Below, piece by piece: positions 1-6,258 of a stretch of DNA of 8,342 nucleotides. The number at the start of each line of letters is the position of its first letter. The first letter of the stretch is position 1. The translations under genes and the position numbers were made by a program. The notes beneath the pieces are model-generated. The model was not told where the DNA came from, did not search any database, and saw only the letters and a program-made list of their open reading frames with translations. Source of the stretch: Candidatus Margulisiibacteriota bacterium (lineage in GTDB: Bacteria; Margulisbacteria; Termititenacia; Termititenacales; Termititenacaceae); NCBI GenBank assembly GCA_031264205.1, contig JAISEH010000002.1, positions 1-8,342 on the forward strand, read 5' to 3'.

Positions 1-2
1 AC

Positions 3-1283
3 TATATCGCCATGCCCAAGGAAAATAATTATCAGTCGCTGCACACGACGGTCATCGGTCCGGAGGGCAAGCAGGTGGAAATCCAAATCCGCACTTTTGC
101 CATGCACAGCCAAGCGGAATATGGCGTCGCTTCGCACTGGCTTTACAAACAGACGGATAAAAGCAAAGCCGGCAGGCAACGGCTTAAACAAAAGGACATA
201 GACTACATTAGCAAAATGACCTGGCTGCGCCAACTGGCCGAGGAAAAAAAAGACAACGCGGAATTCATGGCCGATCTGAAAACGGAAATTCTTTTTGACG
301 AAGTGTATGTTTCCACGCCCAAAGGTGACATTTACTCGCTTTGCCACGGCGCGACGCCGGTGGATTTTGCCTATCAGGTACATACCGAAGTCGGCAATCG
401 CTGCGTCGGCGCGAAAGTCAATAACAAAATCGTGCCGCTGGACTCCGCGCTGCACAACGGCGATGTGGTGGAGATTTTGACCAGCAAAACCGGCAAGCCG
501 AACAGCGACTGGCTGTCTTTTGTGCAAAGTCCGCGCACCAAAACCAAGATCAAGAGCTGGATTACCAAACAGAACAAGCAGCAGCATTTGGAAACCGGAC
601 GCGAGATGCTGCACGCCGCGCTTAAAGAATTGCTGCTCGATCCGGCGCTGATTTTGAATAATGAAAAACACACTGCGCCAATTTTGAAACGCTACAATTT
701 TCACAATCTCGACGATCTTTATATCGGTATCGGCCACGGCGATGTGGCTTCCCGTGCGGTCGCGCGGACTTTTCAGGAAAATTACAAGGAAAAAAATAAA
801 CCGCCCGCGGAGCCGAAACAGATTTTTGAAAAACCGCGCAAGGCCAACAGCGCTGGCGTGGTGGTGGACGGCGTGGACTCCGTGCTGATCCGTCTGGCCA
901 ATTGCTGTCATCCACTGCCCGGCGACGCGATTGTCGGTTTTGTGACGATGGGCTACGGCATCACTGTGCACCGCGCGGACTGCAAAAATATCAGTAAACT
1001 CAAGGAAAGAAAAATCGAGGTGTTCTGGCAAAACATGCCGCAAAATACTTATTCTGCCGCGCTGGAAGTTGCCGGCTTTGACCGCGTCGGCATTTTCAAA
1101 GATATTCTCAATGTGGTGTCTGACAGCGGGCTGAATGTACAGGAAGCCACGGCGCGCAAGAGCGGACAGGGCGAATGTAAGATTCGTTTGCTTGTGGACA
1201 TCGCCGGTCTGGAGCAACTGCTGCATTTGATGGGCGTCTTAAAAAAAGTCAAAGATGTTTACGATGTGTACCGCGTGAATTAG
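3..1283 (+). CDS. relA: RelA/SpoT-family (p)ppGpp synthetase, 3' part (5' end outside window)
   Basis: This enzyme makes, and in bifunctional members also hydrolyses, the stringent-response alarmone (p)ppGpp in the cytoplasm at the ribosome. The reading frame is open to the left edge and the first visible residues (YIAMPK, then YQSLHTT) lie inside the synthetase domain, so the ATG at 12 is internal. Counting from that ATG, the end of the synthetase domain carries EIQIRT (23-28) and AEYGVASHW (35-43). A TGS domain follows at about 97-158, then a helical region to about 270. A zinc-finger/RIS-type segment has CCHPLPGD (298-305) and GITVHRADC (316-324), and an ACT domain fills about 348-422. This is the normal long-RSH order, and the C-terminus looks complete with a TAG stop. 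The hydrolase (HD) domain would lie outside the window, so I cannot tell a RelA from a bifunctional Rel/SpoT. The next gene follows in the same direction 57 bases later. Confidence 0.95.
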   Translation, partial: YIAMPKENNYQSLHTTVIGPEGKQVEIQIRTFAMHSQAEYGVASHWLYKQTDKSKAGRQRLKQKDIDYISKMTWLRQLAEEKKDNAEFMADLKTEILFDEVYVSTPKGDIYSLCHGATPVDFAYQVHTEVGNRCVGAKVNNKIVPLDSALHNGDVVEILTSKTGKPNSDWLSFVQSPRTKTKIKSWITKQNKQQHLETGREMLHAALKELLLDPALILNNEKHTAPILKRYNFHNLDDLYIGIGHGDVASRAVARTFQENYKEKNKPPAEPKQIFEKPRKANSAGVVVDGVDSVLIRLANCCHPLPGDAIVGFVTMGYGITVHRADCKNISKLKERKIEVFWQNMPQNTYSAALEVAGFDRVGIFKDILNVVSDSGLNVQEATARKSGQGECKIRLLVDIAGLEQLLHLMGVLKKVKDVYDVYRVN

Positions 1284-1324
1284 AACATTGGAGATTTGAG
1301 CGGCCGGCGCGTAAATAAAAACGA

Positions 1325-1333
1325 TGCTACAAT
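1325..1333 (+). promoter_or_regulatory. Possible extended -10 promoter just before the rRNA methyltransferase start
   Basis: TGC followed by TACAAT matches the extended -10 form TGnTATAAT with one mismatch in the hexamer. It ends 7 bases before the ATG at 1341, so transcription would begin at or next to the start codon and give a nearly leaderless mRNA. That would fit the lack of a ribosome binding site before this ATG. No good -35 hexamer is visible at the right distance. This is an inference from a short motif and could be chance. Confidence 0.35.
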
Positions 1334-1340
1334 TGCCGGC

Positions 1341-2669
1341 ATGTTATTTACCGCCCGATGCGAGGATTTTACAGTAGACGGTGACGGCGTAGTCCGGCAG
1401 GACGGACGCGTAGTTTTCGTGCCTGATTTAGTGCCAAATGACCTGGCCGAGATTGAGATAATCGCTGACAAAAAAAATTACCTGCTGGGCAAAATAAAAA
1501 AAATAATCGAGCCGTCGCCGGACCGGACGCGGCCAATTTGCCGGCATTTCGGCGTGTGCGGCGGCTGTTCTTTGCAGCATTACGCTTATGCCGCACAGTT
1601 GAAATGGAAAGAAAATTTTGCCGCGCAATCGCTGCGGCGGCTGGCTGGATTGGATTTGCCATTAGCCAAAATTGTGCCGTCGGAAAATATTTTGGCTTAC
1701 CGCAACAAAGCACAGCTGCCTTTCGGCAAAAACAGTACGGTCGGTTTTTTTAAAATGAACAGTCATGACGTTGTGGATGTGCGGGAATGTCCGATACATC
1801 ACGCGGATTTTCTGATCGTAGTGGAAAGTTTCCGTCGTTTTGCGCGAGAAAAAAAGATACCGATTTACGATGAAAAGATGCACAAAGGCATTCTACGTCA
1901 TTTGGTCATCCGCAAGAGCGATTATCTGAAAGAATTGCTCGTCGGTTTGGTTGTGAATTGCCGCGAATTTGGTCTGCGCCCCGAGTTAAAACAACTGGTC
2001 GAGGAAATAAATCAAAAACTGCAAACTTATAAAATCGTTTCTGTCGTTGCCAATATCAACCAGAAAAAGACGAATAAAATTCTGGCGGAAAGAGTTGATA
2101 ATATTCTGGGCAGCGGTTTTATTACGGAAAAGATTGGCGGATTTTTGTACAAGATTTCCTTGAATACTTTTTTGCAGGTCAATACACCACAGGCGGAGAA
2201 AGCGTATACGCAAATTAAAAAATGGTGTGGCTCGGGGAACGCGAATATCCTCGATGCCTACTGCGGTATCGGAACTATCGCGCTGTCCGTGGTGGAGCAG
2301 GCCGCGCAAGTATTGAGCATTGAGGAAGCGCCGCAATCCGTCAAAGATGCCAAACGCAACGCGGAAAATAACGGCGCGCGCAATGTTCGTTTTATTCAAG
2401 GTCAGGCGGAGAGACAAAGCATCGAAACTCTCGGCGCGCCGGAGATTATCATCGTCGATCCACCGCGCAAAGGACTGGCTGCGGAAATGGTAAGCAAAAT
2501 TTTAGAGATCAGACCGCAAAAAGTAATTTATCTTTCCTGCAATCCGACTTCTCTGGCGCGGGATTTAAAACCACTTGCTTCGGTTTATAAAGTGCGGGAA
2601 ATTATTCCATACGATTTTTTTCCACAAACTACGCATGTGGAAACATTGGTTTTATTACAACTTAATTAA
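1341..2669 (+). CDS. rlmD: RlmD/RumA/TrmA-family RNA uracil-5-methyltransferase with 4Fe-4S cluster
   Basis: A SAM-dependent enzyme that puts a methyl group on C5 of a uridine in RNA, most likely 23S rRNA. From the ATG at 1341 it is 442 aa, close to the usual 430-460. An N-terminal TRAM domain (about 1-55) is followed by four cluster cysteines: C67, C73 and C76 in CRHFGVCGGC, and C150 in RECPIHH. The SAM-binding loop is DAYCGIGTIAL (305-315), then IIVDPPRKGL (370-379), the catalytic cysteine in YLSCNPTSLARDL (C400) and the general-base glutamate in HVET (E434). All key residues are present. A TTG at 1296 would add 15 residues, but its GGAG lies only 2 bases upstream and the extra residues do not resemble the family, so I prefer 1341. 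Which RNA position is modified (RlmD, RlmC, RlmCD or TrmFO-independent tRNA type) cannot be settled from sequence. The last 8 bases overlap the convergent repressor gene. Confidence 0.93.
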   Translation: MLFTARCEDFTVDGDGVVRQDGRVVFVPDLVPNDLAEIEIIADKKNYLLGKIKKIIEPSPDRTRPICRHFGVCGGCSLQHYAYAAQLKWKENFAAQSLRRLAGLDLPLAKIVPSENILAYRNKAQLPFGKNSTVGFFKMNSHDVVDVRECPIHHADFLIVVESFRRFAREKKIPIYDEKMHKGILRHLVIRKSDYLKELLVGLVVNCREFGLRPELKQLVEEINQKLQTYKIVSVVANINQKKTNKILAERVDNILGSGFITEKIGGFLYKISLNTFLQVNTPQAEKAYTQIKKWCGSGNANILDAYCGIGTIALSVVEQAAQVLSIEEAPQSVKDAKRNAENNGARNVRFIQGQAERQSIETLGAPEIIIVDPPRKGLAAEMVSKILEIRPQKVIYLSCNPTSLARDLKPLASVYKVREIIPYDFFPQTTHVETLVLLQLN

Positions 2670-2916
2670 ATACCATAAAAAATTCTGCGGGACGCATTTC
2701 TAAACCATCAATAATTTTAAATAAAGTGTTGAGGCGCGGCTCACGCTCGCCTTTTTCGATGCGCATCAACACCGCTCTGGTAACGCCTGCGTCTAAAGCC
2801 AGTTGATACATGCTCAATTTGCGTCCTCTGCGCAATTTATTTATATATCTGCCAATATCTTTAGCATCATAAGGAAGTCCAAAGTCGTTTTTTATATTTA
2901 CGTTGTCACTTGACAT
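2662..2916 (-). CDS. Small XRE-family helix-turn-helix repressor
   Basis: An 84-aa DNA-binding protein that is essentially one XRE/Cro-C1 helix-turn-helix domain. The domain begins near residue 20 (DIGRYINKLRRGRKLS). The helix-turn-helix lies at about 35-54, within MYQLALDAGVTRAVLMRIEKG, and ends in the family signature IEKGEREPRLNTL (53-65). There is no C-terminal sensor or dimerisation domain beyond PAEFF, so it is a Cro-like minimal regulator. Its coding region is about 40% G+C (hand count over 2671-2920), lower than the housekeeping genes around it, which may mean transfer. No Shine-Dalgarno sequence precedes the ATG. It is divergent from the tail-collar gene, and its start codon overlaps that gene's -35 element, so it probably controls that promoter and itself. 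Such genes also occur as antitoxin partners, but no toxin reading frame is next to it. Confidence 0.88.
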   Translation of the reverse strand: MSSDNVNIKNDFGLPYDAKDIGRYINKLRRGRKLSMYQLALDAGVTRAVLMRIEKGEREPRLNTLFKIIDGLEMRPAEFFMVFN

Positions 2917-2933
2917 CGTTTTATTTTATGGTA
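2671..2933. repeat. 10-bp inverted repeat bracketing the XRE gene
   Basis: TACCATAAAA at 2671-2680 recurs as its exact reverse complement TTTTATGGTA at 2924-2933. The left copy covers the last codons of the repressor gene and the right copy lies in the spacer of the tail-gene promoter. The match does not extend beyond 10 bases on either side. It could be a pair of binding sites or a boundary footprint, but a 10-bp match in 270 bases of AT-rich DNA could also be chance. Confidence 0.3.
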
Positions 2934-2937
2934 CACT
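2910..2937 (+). promoter_or_regulatory. Sigma-70-type promoter of the tail-collar gene
   Basis: A perfect -35 hexamer TTGACA (2910-2915) is followed after 16 bases by TACACT (2932-2937), which matches the -10 consensus at four of six positions. Transcription would begin near 2943-2946, leaving a leader of about 45 bases before the ATG at 2992. The -35 element overlaps the start codon of the divergent repressor gene (CAT at 2914-2916), so the two transcription units share control DNA. A second, weaker -10 candidate is TACTAT at 2941-2946. Confidence 0.6.
2923..2928 (-). promoter_or_regulatory. Possible -10 element for a leaderless XRE transcript
   Basis: On the minus strand TAAAAT (five of six to TATAAT) lies 6 bases before the repressor ATG, which would place the transcription start at the start codon itself. 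This agrees with the missing ribosome binding site. No convincing -35 is visible, so this is a weak inference. Confidence 0.3.
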
Positions 2938-2947
2938 ACTTACTATA

Positions 2948-2967
2948 GCGTTTCCATTTGGATACGC
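2948..2967. promoter_or_regulatory. Operator-like inverted repeat in the tail-gene leader
   Basis: The left arm GCGTTTCC (2948-2955) and right arm GGATACGC (2960-2967) pair at seven of eight positions around a 4-base ATTT centre. The repeat sits just downstream of the -10 element, at the expected transcription start, where a dimeric repressor would block initiation. It is the best candidate for the XRE protein's binding site. Read as RNA it could form a small hairpin near the 5' end of the message. The dyad is seen directly; its role is inferred. Confidence 0.5.
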
Positions 2968-2978
2968 AGTTAGATGAC

Positions 2979-2985
2979 AAGGGGG
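2979..2985 (+). promoter_or_regulatory. Strong ribosome binding site that fixes the tail-collar start
   Basis: AAGGGGG lies 6 bases before the ATG at 2992 and matches AAGGAGG at six of seven positions. The ATG at 2974 in the same frame lies upstream of this site and has none of its own, so translation should begin at 2992. Confidence 0.8.
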
Positions 2986-2991
2986 ATATTT

Positions 2992-3996
2992 ATGGCTAAC
3001 AATTACACAGACAGTTTTGCGGGTGAGCCGTATTTCATTAAAAAAGGCGAACAGCTTTCCGCAGCAGGCATGACCGCGGCGCTGAATACCAAAGAAAAGG
3101 TGGCAAATAAAAAAGATACTATAAATAATGATTCTACAGAATATCCTTCATCCAAAGCGGTATATGATGGTTTGAATGCTAAAGACAGCGGAGCTTTGCA
3201 CAAAGCTGGAACGGAAACGATAACCGGCGTTAAAACTTTTGGCACGACGACCGCGGCGGCTGAGCCATTACTGGGTGTGGCTAAAACGGATGCGGTTACT
3301 AATACCGGAACAAAATTTGCCACCGAAGCGCAGGTGTATGCCGTAAGCGACGCGAAACAGGACAAAATGACCACTACTCAACAGAGCGCGCTGAACAGCG
3401 GCATTACCGCTAGCAAAGTGTCTACTTATGATGATTATTTTGCGAATTTAAGTTTTTTCCCGACAGGCACGATACTGACTTTCAGCGCGGCAGCTTGGGA
3501 TGCTAAAGACTCAGCTTTTAAAAACATGTGGAAAGTATGCGACGGCGCCCCCGGCAGCGACACGCCCAATCTGGTTGGCAAGTTCCTGTGCGGTGCGGCT
3601 TATCCGGCTGGCGGAACAGGCGGCGCGGACAGCGTAACTCTCAAGACAGAAAATTTGCCAGCGCATGACCATGGCGGAAAAACAGATCAAGAGGGGAAAC
3701 ACAGACCCAATTTAACTGTAGTGGGTTGGAAAGAAGATAGCGGTGTAAGCGGCTATCAATATCAAAATAATGTATCATTAGAGAACAAATACATTGGTGG
3801 TTATAATAGTGGTGATGCGTCAGGAAATACCGCATTTGCCACATATACATCTTATGGTCAATCAAAAAGAACAGGAACAGAAAGCATTAGCGAAGTACCA
3901 GCTCACACTCATACCATAACAAGCGTAGGCAGCGGCAGTCCTTTTTCTATTTTACCCAGTTATTACACGGTGATCTACATCATAAAAATCGCTTAA
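2992..3996 (+). CDS. Orphan phage tail-collar / receptor-binding-type protein
   Basis: A 334-aa protein built like a phage tail-fibre tip. The N-terminal part (about 1-150) has short tail-fibre-like segments: TEYPSSKAVYDGL (49-61), TETITGVKTF (74-83) and TQQSALNSGITASKVSTYDDY (about 129-149). A phage tail-collar domain begins at PTGTILTF (157-164) and runs through DTPNLVGKFLCGA (190-202) and GGADSVTLKTENLPAHDH. Two HxH motifs, PAHDH (223-227) and PAHTH (303-307), enclose a variable-looking segment, and the protein ends in PSYYTVIYIIKIA, a usual end for collar proteins. In T4 gp12-like fibres HxH histidines bind metal in a trimeric tip. No signal peptide or membrane segment is visible. No capsid, baseplate, lysis or integrase gene is nearby. 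It could be a prophage remnant, a fibre for a tailocin or a remote prophage, or a domesticated surface-binding protein. Its collar region is near 55% G+C and the segment after it near 37%. Confidence 0.85.
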   Translation: MANNYTDSFAGEPYFIKKGEQLSAAGMTAALNTKEKVANKKDTINNDSTEYPSSKAVYDGLNAKDSGALHKAGTETITGVKTFGTTTAAAEPLLGVAKTDAVTNTGTKFATEAQVYAVSDAKQDKMTTTQQSALNSGITASKVSTYDDYFANLSFFPTGTILTFSAAAWDAKDSAFKNMWKVCDGAPGSDTPNLVGKFLCGAAYPAGGTGGADSVTLKTENLPAHDHGGKTDQEGKHRPNLTVVGWKEDSGVSGYQYQNNVSLENKYIGGYNSGDASGNTAFATYTSYGQSKRTGTESISEVPAHTHTITSVGSGSPFSILPSYYTVIYIIKIA

Positions 3997-4008
3997 TATA
4001 ATGTAGAT
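3973..4008. repeat. 8-bp inverted repeat across the tail-gene stop
   Basis: ATCTACAT (3973-3980) and ATGTAGAT (4001-4008) are exact reverse complements separated by 20 bases that contain the TAA stop at 3994-3996. A T-run does not follow, so it is not a standard intrinsic terminator. It may be a loose 3' hairpin between the two convergent transcription units, or chance. The remaining bases up to 4064 show no other structure I can support. Confidence 0.25.
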
Positions 4009-4064
4009 ATCGACTGCGAGCCTGCCAGTGTGTGGAGTCGAGGTAAAGTTTTGGATAATTAGTC

Positions 4065-4814
4065 TTACCGCTTTAGATAATAATTCGTATTAAAATCTTT
4101 GAATATTTCTTTGATTTTTTGCATGTTCTCCGCTGACACCGGCTGGACCCAATCTTCCGAACCAGCGCGGTCGAGAGAATTTAACTGTACGCCGTCCGGT
4201 TTGAGCAACGCGGCGGCTTCGCGCAGTAAGGCGAGTTCCTGTGGCGTGTCGTTGATCCCCGGCACGATAAAAATTTCCAGCAATAATTGGCCGGTGTACT
4301 CCCGCCGTAGATCGAGCAAGCCGCTCAAGATTTTTTCCGGTGTGATGCCGGCGGCCGGCCGATTGATTTTTTGAAAAACCGCCGGCGAGACGGCGTTGAG
4401 TGAGGGTATGATAATATCGACCGGCTTTATTTCCGCGCGTACTTGGCTATCGGAAAGCAGAGTAGAATTGGTCAATAGACAAAGTTTGTATTGCGGATAA
4501 TTTGTTTTGAGCGCCGCGATGATTTCGCCGAGATTGGCGGCCAGTGTCGGCTCTCCGCCGCCGGAAAAAGTCAATATTTCCGGCGGCTGCGTGTCGCCGC
4601 CGTTTAAAAAAACATTCAGCTCTTTTAAAACTTTTTCAGTGGGAACAAACACCTGCCGCTTGACGCTCAGCTGCGTAGTCCGGCCGCATTCGCAAAACAC
4701 GCAATTCAGAGTACAGGTTTTGAATTTGACGAGATCAATGCCCAGACTGCGTCCCAGCCGCCGCGAGTTGACGGGGCCAAAAAGACAACTGGTTTCATTT
4801 CCTTGACGTGGCAT
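4065..4814 (-). CDS. Radical SAM protein of the COG0731 type, function unknown
   Basis: A 249-aa iron-sulfur enzyme that should cleave S-adenosylmethionine to start radical chemistry; its substrate is unknown. The N-terminal block FGPVNSRRLGRSLGIDLV (12-29) is typical of the COG0731 group, which also contains wybutosine-type enzymes. The radical SAM cysteines are C34, C38 and C41 in KTCTLNCVFC, with a further C43 directly after. The SAM-binding glycine motif is FSGGGEPT (83-90) and a later conserved strand is FIVPGINDTP (182-191). No C-terminal SPASM-type cysteine cluster is present, so it is a short single-domain member. It is the last gene of the leftward operon, starting 4 bases after the protease stop, with only a weak GGAT upstream, so translation may be coupled. 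I do not assign a reaction. Confidence 0.88.
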   Translation of the reverse strand: MPRQGNETSCLFGPVNSRRLGRSLGIDLVKFKTCTLNCVFCECGRTTQLSVKRQVFVPTEKVLKELNVFLNGGDTQPPEILTFSGGGEPTLAANLGEIIAALKTNYPQYKLCLLTNSTLLSDSQVRAEIKPVDIIIPSLNAVSPAVFQKINRPAAGITPEKILSGLLDLRREYTGQLLLEIFIVPGINDTPQELALLREAAALLKPDGVQLNSLDRAGSEDWVQPVSAENMQKIKEIFKDFNTNYYLKR

Positions 4815-4818
4815 AAAA

Positions 4819-6255
4819 TTAAAATAATCCTAACTTAATTTTTTCCGGCAGGCTATCGGTTAACTCGCAGCCATTGAACCACGCCAGTCTTTGCGCTTCG
4901 GCTGGGGAAAAATAAGTTTGGGACAGACTTTCCCAGGTGTCGCCAGCGCGCGCCGTGTAGATTTCCAGACGTGGCGGTTTGAGTTGTTCGGCTTCGGTGG
5001 CGGAGAGCGGCCGCAAGTTTTGCAACGCGGAGTCGAGATTGGCCAGCGTGGTCTGTTGTCCGGACAATTTTTCCATGACCGTGAGGCAGAGCATTTTGCC
5101 GCGGTAAATATTAAAATACTGACTTACTTGATAACGACCGTCTTTAGCCTGCGCCAAATAAATATAGATATTACCACGGCTGTTGTTCCAGTTGCGGCCG
5201 GCGACAGTGTGCGCGGTAGTACCCAGGTTTTTTTCCATCTGCGTGGTCTTGGTTTTTTCAGGATTATTATTCATCTCCAGCATCTCAAGATATACCGCCG
5301 CGGTTTGCTGCGGATTTTGCCAGGCCATTAAATAGCCGTTGTCCAAACTGAATTTACCGCTGCCGCCATTGAACGCCAGCTGATGCCGCGTGCTGTAAAA
5401 ATTTCCATTGTTGACGACGCCGCGCTCGGGATTGCGGCCGGTAATAATGTTTTTGATTTTTCCCAGATAGACGTCGCGGTCCAATTCGCGATTGATGTTT
5501 TGATTTTCGGCCAGCTTGTTTACTTCGATACGCGCCTGCTTACTGCGCGTTTCCGAAGCGGGATGCGAGGAAAGTATAAGGTTAAATTCGCTTTGTTTGC
5601 CGCTCATTCTCTCGAACATTTTCATCACCTGGCCGACGCCCAGCGGACTAAAACCGGCTTTGTGCGCGTACTCGACGCCCAGCCGGTCGGCCGCCATTTC
5701 GTCTTCACGGCTGTAGGAAAGCATGGCCAGATTGGAAACCGTGCCGCCGAGATTGAGGAAATTTTGCGCGTTTTGTTCGCTGTCTTTGGCCAGAAATAAC
5801 GCGCCGAGCAACAGGCCAAAATCAAGCCCCTGCTGTTTGGACATTTGCTGCACGCTGTGTTTGGCGGTGACATGGCCGATCTCGTGCCCCATGACGCCGG
5901 CCAATTCCGCTTCGGAATTGATATAGATCAACAAACCGCGACAGACATAAACACGGCCGCCCGATATGGCAAAAGCATTGATCTCCGGCGTGTCCAGCAA
6001 AGTCACGCGATAATCCAGATCCGGCCGGTGCGACACATCGCCCAGACGATTCACGATGTCCTGCACGTAATTGCGTAAATTTTGATCTGCATATTCGCCA
6101 TACTGCGCGACGAGCTGCGGATGATACTCCTCGCCCATTTGATATTCCTGCGTGTCGGAGTAAAAATTGAGCGTGTAGCCGCCGGTGACCGGATTGATCC
6201 CGCAGCCGCTCAGCAAGAGCGCGCTGAGTAAAATTACTAAAACAAGTTTTTTCAT
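4819..6255 (-). CDS. M48-family zinc metalloprotease, predicted lipoprotein with LysM-like C-terminus
   Basis: A 478-aa cell-envelope protease likely to cut misfolded or misassembled envelope proteins, as BepA/LoiP-type M48 enzymes do. A signal peptide with charged start MKK, a leucine-rich core and the lipobox LSGC puts the lipidated cysteine at C18. The M48 domain has NAFAISGG (93-100), the zinc motif HEIGH (124-128), the third ligand E186 in EMAADRLG and the conserved SSHPASETR (229-237). From about 280 to 420 there is a segment I do not recognise, with no TPR-like pattern as in BepA. A LysM-like stretch follows at about 433-475 (TARAGDTWESLSQTYF), which could tether the enzyme to peptidoglycan. 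It starts 3 bases after the decarboxylase stop without a clear ribosome binding site, which suggests translational coupling. Residue D190 is not aspartate-lipobox related; sorting to inner or outer membrane cannot be told. Confidence 0.92.
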   Translation of the reverse strand: MKKLVLVILLSALLLSGCGINPVTGGYTLNFYSDTQEYQMGEEYHPQLVAQYGEYADQNLRNYVQDIVNRLGDVSHRPDLDYRVTLLDTPEINAFAISGGRVYVCRGLLIYINSEAELAGVMGHEIGHVTAKHSVQQMSKQQGLDFGLLLGALFLAKDSEQNAQNFLNLGGTVSNLAMLSYSREDEMAADRLGVEYAHKAGFSPLGVGQVMKMFERMSGKQSEFNLILSSHPASETRSKQARIEVNKLAENQNINRELDRDVYLGKIKNIITGRNPERGVVNNGNFYSTRHQLAFNGGSGKFSLDNGYLMAWQNPQQTAAVYLEMLEMNNNPEKTKTTQMEKNLGTTAHTVAGRNWNNSRGNIYIYLAQAKDGRYQVSQYFNIYRGKMLCLTVMEKLSGQQTTLANLDSALQNLRPLSATEAEQLKPPRLEIYTARAGDTWESLSQTYFSPAEAQRLAWFNGCELTDSLPEKIKLGLF

Positions 6256-6258
6256 TAA

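Noticed and set aside
2662..2916. XRE protein as the antitoxin of a toxin-antitoxin pair
   Set aside because: No small toxin-like gene adjoins it on either strand; its neighbours are the methyltransferase and the collar gene.
2974..2991. Upstream ATG at 2974 as the start of the tail-collar gene
   Set aside because: It adds only MTRGIF, has no ribosome binding site of its own, and lies before the strong AAGGGGG that is ideally spaced from the ATG at 2992.
3690..3900. Target region of a diversity-generating retroelement
   Set aside because: There is no reverse transcriptase gene, no second near-copy template repeat in the window, and the fold is collar-type rather than the usual C-type lectin target.
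4001..4064. Intrinsic terminator between the two convergent units
   Set aside because: Only loose arms such as CGACT (4011-4015) and AGTCG (4036-4040) are seen, with long loops and no T-run on either strand.
4891..5799. Long rightward reading frames opposite the protease gene
   Set aside because: They are antisense to a clear M48 gene with all motifs intact, have no family resemblance and no ribosome binding sites.
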